A stretch of 64,000 bases of DNA from Acidobacteriota bacterium. GTDB lineage: Bacteria; Acidobacteriota; Blastocatellia; RBC074. Where the stretch lies: NCBI GenBank assembly GCA_016196035.1, contig JACPYM010000007.1, positions 1 to 64,000 on the forward strand. Direction: 5' to 3'. The translations under genes and the position numbers were made by a program. How positions within the stretch are numbered: the first letter of the stretch is position 1; every line of letters starts with the position of its first letter. Below, piece by piece: positions 18,901 through 26,099 of this stretch. The notes under the pieces were generated by a model that was given only the letters and a program-made list of their open reading frames with translations, was not told the DNA's origin and searched no databases.

Positions 18901-19228
18901 GCGCAACACGGTCAGCAAACTGACTACGCCGCTGGAACACGACAGGTATTTGCGGAAGATGGCTGAAGGCACATCGCGCACGTTGATGGCGAGTGGCGGC
19001 AACGAGCCTGTGTTGGATGGCGGTGGCGGCCGGCATTCGATCTTTGCGAGTGCGTTGCTGCGCGGGTTGGAACAGCTAGAGCCATCGGTCTTCACTGCCG
19101 ATGAGCTGTTCTTCCAGTTTGTGCGCGAGCCGGTGGCGGGCAAGTCCGCGCAGACGCCGGAATACAATCCACTGCGCAATTCCGGGCACGAGAGCGGCGA
19201 TTTCGTCTTTGTGCGTAGGAAACCGTGA
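15932..19228 (+). CDS. Secreted WD40-repeat / caspase fusion protein
   Basis: The 1098-residue protein has a signal peptide (about residues 1-35, ending AVLSQ). About 14 WD40 repeats fill residues 45-660, for example HIGAVTSVAISPDGKFLASG and SDDKTIRIWDVASQ-type units, enough for two seven-bladed propellers. A Pro/Gln linker follows, then RGVGTKK at residues 759-765 (18206-18226) directly before an Ig-like domain (LRVAGQVTDESGISEVTVRG). The C-terminal caspase domain starts near KTYALVIGNNKYQHL and has His934 in YYAGHGYF and Cys984 in SDSCYSGTLA. The start at 15932 gives a good signal peptide; earlier TTG/ATG codons at 15878 and 15893 are alternatives. Codon use in the WD40 part is more AT-rich than in the neighbouring genes. 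Confidence 0.9.
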   Translation: MTNMPFIPRTKKSAAIRLSVLLVLFASLSSAVLSQTPTPPAAAKPEVLGYGDSPGTINSVAWSPDGRFLVSGGRGNVVQVWDTESGELSTSFNGHTADIRSVAWHPEGKLIVSASDDKTIRIWDVASQKLLQVLRGHIGAVTSVAISPDGKFLASGSDDDSIRIWELPEGKLVQTLNGHTNDVHAVAWHPSGKFLGSGGSDHMVRVWDLAAGKLLHTLKGHKEPVLSVAWSPDGKWIASGGRDEKVVIWDFNTQKMAREFPTKEGAINWVYSVSWSPDGKRIAAGNNDDRIRIWDTESGKLLNNIRLSPVIKVLSVAWNPDGKQLASGSWSARVPLQIFETQNWRLTKSFSGRDRWVLSLSATQDAKIVASAERGGKIRLWDVDTGSTLRTFSIGASNSFVVGWSKDGEYLIVSGADIPVRLYQTKTGELLSTFDEQTIGARLVGLSSDQKLITLQEKSKAISLWDTDSGKRAQKLFDLVDPYTAIAFSPNGELCAIGNSDKTIHLRSTKTGQTLRTLTGHMKNVNSFAWSPDGTQLASGSDDQTVQLWEAASGRPLRTLKGHSGWVGTVRWSRDGKWIISASGDKTVKIWEAQSGKQLHTLKGYNAPVRALHLSQNGRFLITGSDDREIKLWDTRNWSNPGSILSLPEDNWLAYTDDGYFHSSDDALRYVKWRRGEQTLDNEQYKAQHYRPDLVALRLKSFTAETNLLATNPTSQTGMQLQTQAPPQSQATPVVPKPNVEVKDTKPPLIRITAPDITRGVGTKKSDSKLRVAGQVTDESGISEVTVRGLAATLDEQGNFSAEILLKLGNNPIKVIATDIYGNKAEESFTIRREEPPVAEAKPSVPQPKPDPVPTWAVRKTYALVIGNNKYQHLAALKTAIADAEQVERVLRENFGYATTLLKDAKREQIVLALSEYRRQLDVNADLLIYYAGHGYFDTDVDKAYWLPVDARDGDVSNWISADDVTTSIKGMRAKHVLVVSDSCYSGTLARNTVSKLTTPLEHDRYLRKMAEGTSRTLMASGGNEPVLDGGGGRHSIFASALLRGLEQLEPSVFTADELFFQFVREPVAGKSAQTPEYNPLRNSGHESGDFVFVRRKP

Positions 19229-19305
19229 CGCTGCTTCGTTACGGACTTGCGCCCCGAGTAGTTGAGAAGAAAGCGATACCATTTCGTGACCCTGATTCAA
19301 AAAAG

Positions 19306-19341
19306 CGCGGGCGCGAGCCAGCTAAGCCGCTCGCGCCCGCG
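19306..19341. terminator. Bidirectional intrinsic terminator
   Basis: CGCGGGCGCGAGC (19306-19318) pairs perfectly with GCTCGCGCCCGCG (19329-19341) around a ten-base loop. An A-run lies to the left and a T-rich stretch to the right. It separates the WD40-caspase gene from the convergent secreted-protein gene, so it closes both transcripts. Confidence 0.8.
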
Positions 19342-19355
19342 TTCTCTTCAACCGC

Positions 19356-20294
19356 CTACCGGCTCCGCAGCACTTTCAACAGCGCATAATTCTCCAACGT
19401 TCCATTCGCCCCGGTCAGCGGCGTCAGGTTATGCCGGTCAGCCGGATTGGCCGCGCCGGGCAAGCCATTCCAACCGGGCCGCCAGTAAAGCACCGAGACG
19501 CCCGTCGCCAGCGCCGTGCGCTGCTTGCCGATGAATTCGCCGCAAGACGTGGGTGTGCCGTAGCTCGAAAACGAAGTTGACGTCTCGCGCGAACCGGGCA
19601 CCGTCGCGGCGTCCAGCCAGACGAAGTTGCCGTCGTTGGAAAACACGTCGCCGCTTTGCAATTGGCCGCGCACGCTGTCGTAACGCCCGTGCATTTCCAA
19701 CGCCAGGCCGGTGACGCGGAAGACTGTGCCGCCAGGGCTGCGGCGCATAGGTGAGCTGTAAGCGTCGTGTTGTTGTTGCGCGCGGATGGCCGTCAGCAGG
19801 TTCTGGTAATCGGTCAGGTTCGTGCAGTTGTCTTCGAGATAGGGGCAAAGCACGATGTCGAAGCGGTTGCCCAGACCGCGCGCGGCGGCCCATTGCTCCA
19901 GGCCTTTGGCCCAGGCGTCAAAGGCGGCGACGCGTTGCAGGTAGCGCGCGCGGAAGCTGGACGCTTCGTTGCCGCGTCGGAAGGCCGCCCAATCGAAGGC
20001 CGCATTGTGGAACCAGAGATAGGCCGTCAGCTTCAGGCGGCCATTCAAACGCGGCAGCGCGGATTGCGTGAACGCGGTGGCGTTGCCGAATGGGTTGCCG
20101 GCATTGAATTCGTAAGGCAGGAAGCTTAGTTCGAGGTCGCCGCCGGTTTGCGCGTAATCATTCGCCAGTTTGGTGACGTCGGCGGACGTCCAGTTGGCGA
20201 AGCCGATGGCCTGCGTGCCGGTGTAAGCGGCGGAGGCGCTGAGCGGCGTGAGCAGCAAGGCGATGAACAGGGACATTTTGATGATGCGTTGCAT
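19356..20294 (-). CDS. Secreted protein of unknown function, possible TIM-barrel
   Basis: The 312-residue product has a signal peptide (KMSLFIALLLTPLSASA, cleavage near residue 22). The mature part contains IGFANWTSADVTKLANDYAQ, LTAYLWFHNAAFDW, FDIVLCPYLEDNCTN and FRVTGLALEMHGR. Alternating strands and helices with aromatic and acidic residues suggest a glycoside-hydrolase-like barrel, but I recognise no named family. AAGGAG precedes the ATG at 20294. It is the last gene of a three-gene minus-strand unit of secreted proteins, 18 bases after its upstream neighbour. Confidence 0.7.
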   Translation of the reverse strand: MQRIIKMSLFIALLLTPLSASAAYTGTQAIGFANWTSADVTKLANDYAQTGGDLELSFLPYEFNAGNPFGNATAFTQSALPRLNGRLKLTAYLWFHNAAFDWAAFRRGNEASSFRARYLQRVAAFDAWAKGLEQWAAARGLGNRFDIVLCPYLEDNCTNLTDYQNLLTAIRAQQQHDAYSSPMRRSPGGTVFRVTGLALEMHGRYDSVRGQLQSGDVFSNDGNFVWLDAATVPGSRETSTSFSSYGTPTSCGEFIGKQRTALATGVSVLYWRPGWNGLPGAANPADRHNLTPLTGANGTLENYALLKVLRSR

Positions 20295-20312
20295 AGTGGT
20301 TTCTCCTTGTGG

Positions 20313-20948
20313 TTAGCGGGTCTTTTTGGGTTCGGTGGAGGGTTTGTCGAACTCGCGGGCGACGGCGTCGAGTTGTTCCTGCAACTCGACGAGCCGGGCT
20401 TGTTCGGCGCGTAGGGTGATTTCGAGTTGTTGCTGGCGCTGGCGCTGGCGTTCGGCTTCCTGGCGCGCGTCCTCCTGCTGGCGCGTGAGCGCACGTTGCA
20501 GACCCAGGTAGCTTTGGCGTAGTTGTTCGCGCGCCGCCGGGTTGGATTCGCGTTGGAAGGCGGCTTCGAGTTCCTGCAACTCTTCCTGATCGCGGCGTGC
20601 GTCGTAGCTCTGTTGCTGGGCGGCGCGGAGTTGTTCGACCTCTTCGGTGAGGCTTTCGACGCGGGCTTGCTGGCGCGCCAGTTGGCCGGTCAACAGTTGG
20701 GCGCGGTGATTATTGAGCGTGGCGCGTTGCATGACCTGGCGCAGTTGACGGACTTCATCGAGCAGGGCGCGCAGCAATTGCGCTTCGGGCGAAGGCGCAA
20801 TGGATGGCGCGGCGGATGGCGCGGCGGATGGCGCGGCGGATGGCGCGGCGGATGGCGCGGCGGATGATGCGGGTTGTTGGGCGAAGGTGCTGCCGGCGAG
20901 CGCGAGGCTTAGCAGACAGAGCGCGAGCAATGATTTGATTCGTGGCAT
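20313..20948 (-). CDS. Secreted coiled-coil protein with SAAP repeats
   Basis: The 211-residue product has a signal peptide (about residues 1-23), then five or more SAAP tetrapeptides. The rest is a long helical coiled coil rich in Gln, Glu, Arg and Leu (QLARQQARVESLTEEVEQL, then RQEAERQRQRQQQLEI), ending in a basic tail. There is no catalytic motif. AAGGAG precedes the ATG. It could be a periplasmic spacer or scaffold protein acting with the two genes beside it. The SAAP tract is encoded by a 12-base tandem repeat and is likely length-variable between strains. Confidence 0.75.
   Translation of the reverse strand: MPRIKSLLALCLLSLALAGSTFAQQPASSAAPSAAPSAAPSAAPSAAPSIAPSPEAQLLRALLDEVRQLRQVMQRATLNNHRAQLLTGQLARQQARVESLTEEVEQLRAAQQQSYDARRDQEELQELEAAFQRESNPAAREQLRQSYLGLQRALTRQQEDARQEAERQRQRQQQLEITLRAEQARLVELQEQLDAVAREFDKPSTEPKKTR
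20806..20865. repeat. Five perfect 12-bp tandem repeats
   Basis: The unit GGCGCGGCGGAT occurs five times without change, preceded by a degenerate copy. It lies inside the coiled-coil protein gene, where each unit encodes one SAAP block on the minus strand. Because the unit is a multiple of three, changes in copy number keep the frame. Confidence 0.95.
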
Positions 20949-20976
20949 AAAAACTCCTTTTGTTGATTGAAGGTGA

Positions 20977-21006
20977 GGTGTGACAAGCCGGGCGGCTTGT
21001 CACACC
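20977..21006. repeat. Inverted repeat between two minus-strand genes
   Basis: GGTGTGACAAGCC and GGCTTGTCACACC form a 13-bp perfect stem with a four-base loop. No T-tract follows, so read-through into the coiled-coil gene is likely. It may adjust the ratio of the two transcripts or be an old mobile hairpin. Confidence 0.7.
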
Positions 21007-21015
21007 CGGAAGGCG

Positions 21016-21621
21016 CTATCGTTGCGTGTAGTTGAGGCGCGCGGGCGCTTGCGGCACAGCGTTGACGATGTAGCCGTTGGTCGGGCGCGGCGGCGTGGTG
21101 TCGGCGCGGCTGAAGTTCTTGTGCGTGTAGTAGACGACGACGCGGCCCGGGCCGTTGCGATCCAGGTACACGTCCACGTTGGCGAGGCCGGTGGAGTAGG
21201 TGTATTCACCGTAGAAATACTCGTGCGCGTCGGGCACGCCAGTGAAGCTGAGCTTGATGCCTGTGCTGGTGGCGCTGCAGCGGTAGGTTGGGGTAGGGAA
21301 GTCGTAACTCGAATTGAAGTCGAGTTGGAAGAGGCGCAGGTTGTTGGGGCCGTTGACGTCGGGATCGAAGCGCACGTAAAGACGCGTCGGGTGGCCGTTG
21401 CGGATGTAGCCGTAAACGTTGCCGGTCGCATAACCCGGCAGCGCGAGGTTCGGCAAACTGCCGCGCGTGGAAAGATAGCGCGGCGAGCCTGGGTCGGTGA
21501 AATCGAAGTTGGCGCTGCATTGTTGCGCCTGGGCAGGCACGCTCGCCAGCGTCAGCAACGTGAACAATAGCGCGGCCAGCCAGCCGCTCAACCGTGGACG
21601 AGTGATGGTGTGAACTTGCAT
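21016..21621 (-). CDS. Secreted protein of unknown function
   Basis: The 201-residue product has a signal peptide (LSGWLAALLFTLLTLASVPA, cleavage after AQAQ near residue 33). The mature part is beta-rich and Tyr-rich, with GYATGNVYGYIRNGHPTRLY, DAHEYFYGEYTYSTG and VYLDRNGPGRVVVYYTH, suggesting a carbohydrate-binding or jelly-roll fold. I recognise no family. AAGGAG lies upstream of the ATG at 21621, which was preferred over a start 51 bases earlier. It is the first gene of the minus-strand trio. Confidence 0.7.
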   Translation of the reverse strand: MQVHTITRPRLSGWLAALLFTLLTLASVPAQAQQCSANFDFTDPGSPRYLSTRGSLPNLALPGYATGNVYGYIRNGHPTRLYVRFDPDVNGPNNLRLFQLDFNSSYDFPTPTYRCSATSTGIKLSFTGVPDAHEYFYGEYTYSTGLANVDVYLDRNGPGRVVVYYTHKNFSRADTTPPRPTNGYIVNAVPQAPARLNYTQR

Positions 21622-21898
21622 TGCAAAAGCTCCTTCGTGTTTGCGGAGTTTGGGGGCGAGGAGGGCGGCCAAGGGGTATTGCCCGAATGGCCGCGCCTCC
21701 GTTCAGACGGCGCGTTGCCGTCTTCACCCCCTAGAGCGCGGCTTTGGCGGCGGATGGCCCAGGCGCTGAAAAAAATATTTGCGGGCGACTCAGTGGCAAG
21801 ACTTGGCTTGAGTTTGGTTGCAATGCCGTGGGGCGAGCATATAATCCATCGCGGCCAAGCAAGATTCATCTGAACCATCAACTACCGCTGAGCCGCTT

Positions 21899-22783
21899 AT
21901 GGAAATCGTGACTCGTGCCGCGCGCTTGCATTCATTGGCTGCCCGGTTGGCTGCCGAAGGGAAGACGATTGGTTTGGTGCCCACGATGGGCGCCCTGCAC
22001 GAAGGCCATCTGCATATGGTGCGCGAGGCCAAACGCCTGACCGATGCCGTCATCGTGACCATCTTCGTCAACCCGCACCAGTTCAAAACGCAGCAGGAGT
22101 TTGAAGATTATCCGCGCGATCTGGCGCACGATGCCGATCTGCTGCTGCCGCTGGATGTGGAGTATGTCTTTGCCCCGAATGCCGAGGAAATGTTTCCGCC
22201 CGGCTTTGCCACCTGGGTCGAAGTGAAAGTCCGCGATGAGGAACTCGAGAGCGCGACGCGGCCCGATCACTTTCGCGGCGCGGCGACAGTGCTGATGATT
22301 TATTGCAATCTGATGCAACCGCGCTTTGTGTTCATGGGGCAGAAAGACGCCCAGCAAACCGTGATCGCCAAAAAGATGATGCGCGATTTGCACATGTCAA
22401 CCGAGATCATCGTTTCCCCCACCATCCGCGATGCCGATGGGGTGGCCCTTTCCTCGCACTTCGATTTCCTCTCGCCCGCCGAACGGAAAGCCGCCACCGT
22501 GCTGCCCCGCGCCTTGCAAAAAGCCGAGGCGCTCTTTACCAACGGCGAACGCCAAGCCGCCAAGCTGATGAAAGTTATGCGTAAGGAGATTGAAACCGAA
22601 CCGCTGGCGCGCCTCGATTACATCGCGGCGACCGACACCGATCAGCTTGCGCCCCTGGACGATATGACGGGCCGCGCGACCCTGCTTTCACTGGCGGTAT
22701 ATTTCGGCAAGACCCGGCTGATTGATAACGTTATCCTGCACGACGAGAAGTTCAAACCGAAGGTGGGAATTAAGCTGGGATAA
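21899..22783 (+). CDS. panC: Pantothenate synthetase
   Basis: PanC joins pantoate and beta-alanine with ATP to make pantothenate for coenzyme A. The 294-residue protein shows the nucleotidyltransferase HIGH-type motif in VPTMGALHEGHLHMVREA (residues about 24-41), FVNPHQF, a conserved MGQKDAQQTVIAKKMMRDL, and an SSHFDFLSPAERK segment that is SSRNxxLxxxxR in most homologues. Length is normal. The ATG at 21899 begins just before the first strand. No other pantothenate genes are adjacent. The next gene starts 14 bases after its stop, so co-transcription is likely. Confidence 0.95.
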   Translation: MEIVTRAARLHSLAARLAAEGKTIGLVPTMGALHEGHLHMVREAKRLTDAVIVTIFVNPHQFKTQQEFEDYPRDLAHDADLLLPLDVEYVFAPNAEEMFPPGFATWVEVKVRDEELESATRPDHFRGAATVLMIYCNLMQPRFVFMGQKDAQQTVIAKKMMRDLHMSTEIIVSPTIRDADGVALSSHFDFLSPAERKAATVLPRALQKAEALFTNGERQAAKLMKVMRKEIETEPLARLDYIAATDTDQLAPLDDMTGRATLLSLAVYFGKTRLIDNVILHDEKFKPKVGIKLG

Positions 22784-22797
22784 CGTCTGCGCCGCTG

Positions 22798-24639
22798 ATG
22801 ACAGCCTACTTAGCCATTCCCTTCTATTCACCACTCCTGATTTTCCTGATCGGGTCAATCACGGCTCTGGGCTTTTATGGCTGGGGAAGGTTGCTGTTGC
22901 AACTCTGCCAAATGCATTTGCCCGCACCGTGGCGCCAAGTCGCGGGTTTGGTATTGGGGCTAGAAGCCTTCAGTTTACTGGTTCAACTTGCAGGTATGGC
23001 AGGGCTGGCCACGGGCAATGTTTTAGGTGGCTTGTGGGGGCTTTTAGCACTTTGCGGCGGAGTTGCCGTCTGGCATGAGCGAACGCAATTGCCCAAACTG
23101 CGCGTCGGCGAGATTAGCCGTGGGGAAGGCTTGGGGCTGGGAATTTGTGGCGCTGCCTTATGCTTGAATTTGCTGGCTGCCTTGCCGCCCGCAACGAAGA
23201 TAGATGAAGTTTACTATCACCTCGTTTTGCCCAGCCGTTTGGTTTTGGACGAAGGGCTAAGGTTTTATCGGCAACCGTGGCAAGGTGCAATTCTGCCGCA
23301 AATGACTTATCAACTTGCCAGCGCTCCTTTATACGCGCTGCATTATCCGGATGCCATGAATGTTGTGAGCTGGGCGCTAAGCGGAGTTTGGGCATGGTTT
23401 GTCTGGCTGGTATTGCGGAAGGCCGCAGTCTCTCACCTACAAAGCTCAATCTGGACAGCCGCTTTGCTGGTTGGCATGTATTCGATTGTCTGGCACGTGA
23501 CGGCTGGTGGACACGCTTTAGGGGACTTGGCCATGACCGCAGCCTTAATGGCGGCTTTCCAACGACGGGAATTGCTGGCGGCTTTGGGTGAGAGGCAGTT
23601 CATCAGCCTGGTTTCGATCCTCTGTCTGGGCGCGGCTTCGACCAAACTTTCCTTGTGGCCCGTCCTTGGTGTTTTGCTTGTCTGGCTGGGTGTTTGGCTA
23701 AGCCGCCAAATCCCTGGGCGAACCCGTTGGGAAGTTTGGCTGTGGCTTTGTTTACCTTGGATAGTGTTGAGTTTGCCGCTGCTGTTGTGGACCTGGCGGC
23801 AATCCGGTTCGCCATTCGGCCCAGTTTTAAGCCAATGGTTTTCACACTCCGTCTATGAGCCGCGACAGATTCAAGCAGAGTTGACGCGCACCCGTGAGGT
23901 TAATCGGCTGCCAATTCGGGAAGTCGTTGGGTATGCCTTAATCAATTACCCGCCACTCTTGTGGCTGGGAATGCTGGGGGCTTTGCTGACGCCAAAAATC
24001 CCCCTGCCCACGCGCATGTTCGGCGCGCTGTTGCTGGCAATTCAGTTGGTACTTTTAGTGTGGTTATTGCCGTTTGATTTACGCTTTCTAGGCGCGTTAC
24101 CCGCCGGCCTCATGTGTTGGTGGGTGATTGTTGTTGCGCCACGGGTGCAAACCTGGGCTGCTGGCGCAAGACCGCTGGCAATTGTCATCGCGGCTGTTTT
24201 CCTGTTGCCGTGGTTGCTGGTAAAGGCCTATTACGCCAAACAATTTGTTCCGATTTTGCTGGGACAACAAGCGCGGGCTGCTTTCTTTGAAAACAGTATC
24301 GGATTGCTGGCTGATTATCGGCAATTAGATAAATTGTTACCGCGCGATGCCGTCTTGTTCAGACCGGCGGGTAGATTTACCGCCGCCTATGCCCCGCGCC
24401 CGGTGTTGATGGATGTGGCGGATTTACCGGCAGGGCGCGCGGTGTTTTTATTGGGCACGTGGCCGCAAACTGTTAGCCGCGAGCAGTCACTGGAGCTTAT
24501 TGCGCGTTTCCTGCCAGCGGGATTTAGTTTGGGTGAGATCGTTTATGAAAACCCAAAGGCAATTTGGATGTGTTACCGCACCCCCGGTAAGGCCCCAGAT
24601 GTAGTGCCTATTTTTGTGGCCCGGCTTATCAGACAGTGA
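22798..24639 (+). CDS. Polytopic membrane protein, GT-C glycosyltransferase-like
   Basis: The 613-residue product has roughly 12 or more hydrophobic segments along its whole length. An early periplasmic loop carries PPATKIDEVYYHLVLPSRLV, which matches the acidic D/E-containing first-loop motif of GT-C enzymes that use lipid-linked sugars. A periplasmic C-terminal region (about 530-613) has no membrane helix. I could not assign a specific family; GT39/ArnT-like or DUF1420-like proteins are candidates. It follows panC by 14 bases and is more AT-rich than panC. It would act in envelope glycan or glycoprotein assembly if the GT-C call is right. Confidence 0.65.
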   Translation: MTAYLAIPFYSPLLIFLIGSITALGFYGWGRLLLQLCQMHLPAPWRQVAGLVLGLEAFSLLVQLAGMAGLATGNVLGGLWGLLALCGGVAVWHERTQLPKLRVGEISRGEGLGLGICGAALCLNLLAALPPATKIDEVYYHLVLPSRLVLDEGLRFYRQPWQGAILPQMTYQLASAPLYALHYPDAMNVVSWALSGVWAWFVWLVLRKAAVSHLQSSIWTAALLVGMYSIVWHVTAGGHALGDLAMTAALMAAFQRRELLAALGERQFISLVSILCLGAASTKLSLWPVLGVLLVWLGVWLSRQIPGRTRWEVWLWLCLPWIVLSLPLLLWTWRQSGSPFGPVLSQWFSHSVYEPRQIQAELTRTREVNRLPIREVVGYALINYPPLLWLGMLGALLTPKIPLPTRMFGALLLAIQLVLLVWLLPFDLRFLGALPAGLMCWWVIVVAPRVQTWAAGARPLAIVIAAVFLLPWLLVKAYYAKQFVPILLGQQARAAFFENSIGLLADYRQLDKLLPRDAVLFRPAGRFTAAYAPRPVLMDVADLPAGRAVFLLGTWPQTVSREQSLELIARFLPAGFSLGEIVYENPKAIWMCYRTPGKAPDVVPIFVARLIRQ

Positions 24640-24668
24640 ACTGGGCCGAACACCATTCCAGTCATTCC

Positions 24669-25769
24669 TCAAACATTGAACCGGAACAGCAGTACATCGC
24701 CGTCCTTCACCACATACTCTTTGCCTTCCGAGCGCATCTGGCCTTTTTCTTTCGCACCCTTCCAGCCTTCACATTTGATGAAGTCGTCATAGGCGACCGT
24801 TTCGGCGCGGATGAAGCCCTTCTCGAAATCGCTGTGGATGACGGCGGCGGCTTTGGGCGCGGTGTCGCCCTGGTGAATCGTCCAGGCGCGCACTTCCTTT
24901 TCGCCTGCGGTGAAGTAGGTTTGCAATCCTAACAGCGAATAAGCCGCGCGAATCAAACGATCCAGACCGGCGGATTCGATGCCGAGCGAGGCCAGGAATT
25001 CCTTGCGCTCTTCCGGTGACAACTCGCTCAGTTCGGCTTCGATCTTGGCGGAGAAGGGGACGATCTCGGCGTGCTCGCCGCTTTCCTTGACCGCCGCACG
25101 CAAGGCTTTGAGGTGCGGCCCTTCTTCGCCCGTCAGTTCGTCATCGCTGACGTTGGCGGCATACAGCGTCGGTTTGGTCGTCAGCAGCGTCAGCGGTTTT
25201 AGCACCGCCATTTCGTCCGCATCCAGCCCGGCTTTCCAAAGCGCCGTGCCATCGCCCAGAAACTGCAAGGCTTTTTCCAACACGGGAATCTGCGCCAGCG
25301 CCTCTTTGTCGCCCGACTTGGCGACCTTTTTGGCGCGGTCGAGGCCTCGTTCGACGGTGGCGAGATCGGCCAACGCAAGTTCCAGTTCAATCACTTCGCG
25401 GTCACGCACAGGGTCAACCGCGCCCATCACGTGAATCACGTCGGGGTCTTCAAAACAGCGCACGACGTGGACGACGGCATCGGTCTCGCGGATGTTCGCC
25501 AGGAACTTGTTGCCCAAGCCTTCCCCGGTCGAAGCGCCTTTGACCAGACCCGCGATGTCTACGAACTCGACCGCCGCGGGCACGGTGCGTTGCGGCTTGA
25601 CCAATTCGGCCAGCTTTTGCAGCCGTTCGTCGGGCACTTCGACAATGCCGATGTTCGGATCAATGGTGCAGAAGGGGAAGTTTTGCGCCTCGGCCTGGGC
25701 CGAGGTGAGTGCGTTAAAAAGGGTAGATTTGCCGACGTTGGGCAATCCGACGATGCCTGCGCGTAACAT
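24669..25769 (-). CDS. ychF: Ribosome-associated ATPase YchF (OLA1 family)
   Basis: The 366-residue product is a near-standard YchF. It has the P-loop [16 protein letters not shown] at residues 8-23, switch I in [10 protein letters not shown], the G3 motif [10 protein letters not shown], and a C-terminal TGS domain including [20 protein letters not shown] and [19 protein letters not shown]. YchF prefers ATP over GTP, binds ribosomes and negatively affects the oxidative stress response. The start codon at 25769 gives the canonical MLRAGIVG N-terminus. It is transcribed alone, divergent from the SWIM-protein operon. Confidence 0.97.
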   Translation of the reverse strand: MLRAGIVGLPNVGKSTLFNALTSAQAEAQNFPFCTIDPNIGIVEVPDERLQKLAELVKPQRTVPAAVEFVDIAGLVKGASTGEGLGNKFLANIRETDAVVHVVRCFEDPDVIHVMGAVDPVRDREVIELELALADLATVERGLDRAKKVAKSGDKEALAQIPVLEKALQFLGDGTALWKAGLDADEMAVLKPLTLLTTKPTLYAANVSDDELTGEEGPHLKALRAAVKESGEHAEIVPFSAKIEAELSELSPEERKEFLASLGIESAGLDRLIRAAYSLLGLQTYFTAGEKEVRAWTIHQGDTAPKAAAVIHSDFEKGFIRAETVAYDDFIKCEGWKGAKEKGQMRSEGKEYVVKDGDVLLFRFNV

Positions 25770-26099
25770 AAGTGATGGTTCCTAAACGGGCTGATGCGAA
25801 GTAAGCGGCACTGTAGTGGATGCGCCCGCGCCTTGTCCAGCCGCTTACTTTGTCAGTCTGGCGCTTCATTAACCTGAAAATGAGTGGCGCTGAGTCAGAG
25901 GCCCGCGCGATTTAGAATTCTACGGCGTAGCCTGCGATGAGGCACGGAAAGCGGTGGCGGCCTGATCACTGCGACGCTTGAATATATAGTGACCCTCGCT
26001 CCCTGTACCGCATTCTTCCCGCGCACGGCAAAGTTGGGGCATAATCCACCCGCCCCAGCGCCACCGCGCGGTTGATTTCAATTGGTGAGAGAGAACGGC
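25770..26099. other. Divergent promoter region, no gene seen
   Basis: These 330 bases separate the ychF start from the SWIM-protein start. No coding sequence or strong hairpin was recognised. Promoters of both units must lie here, but no -35/-10 pair stands out. Confidence 0.5.
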
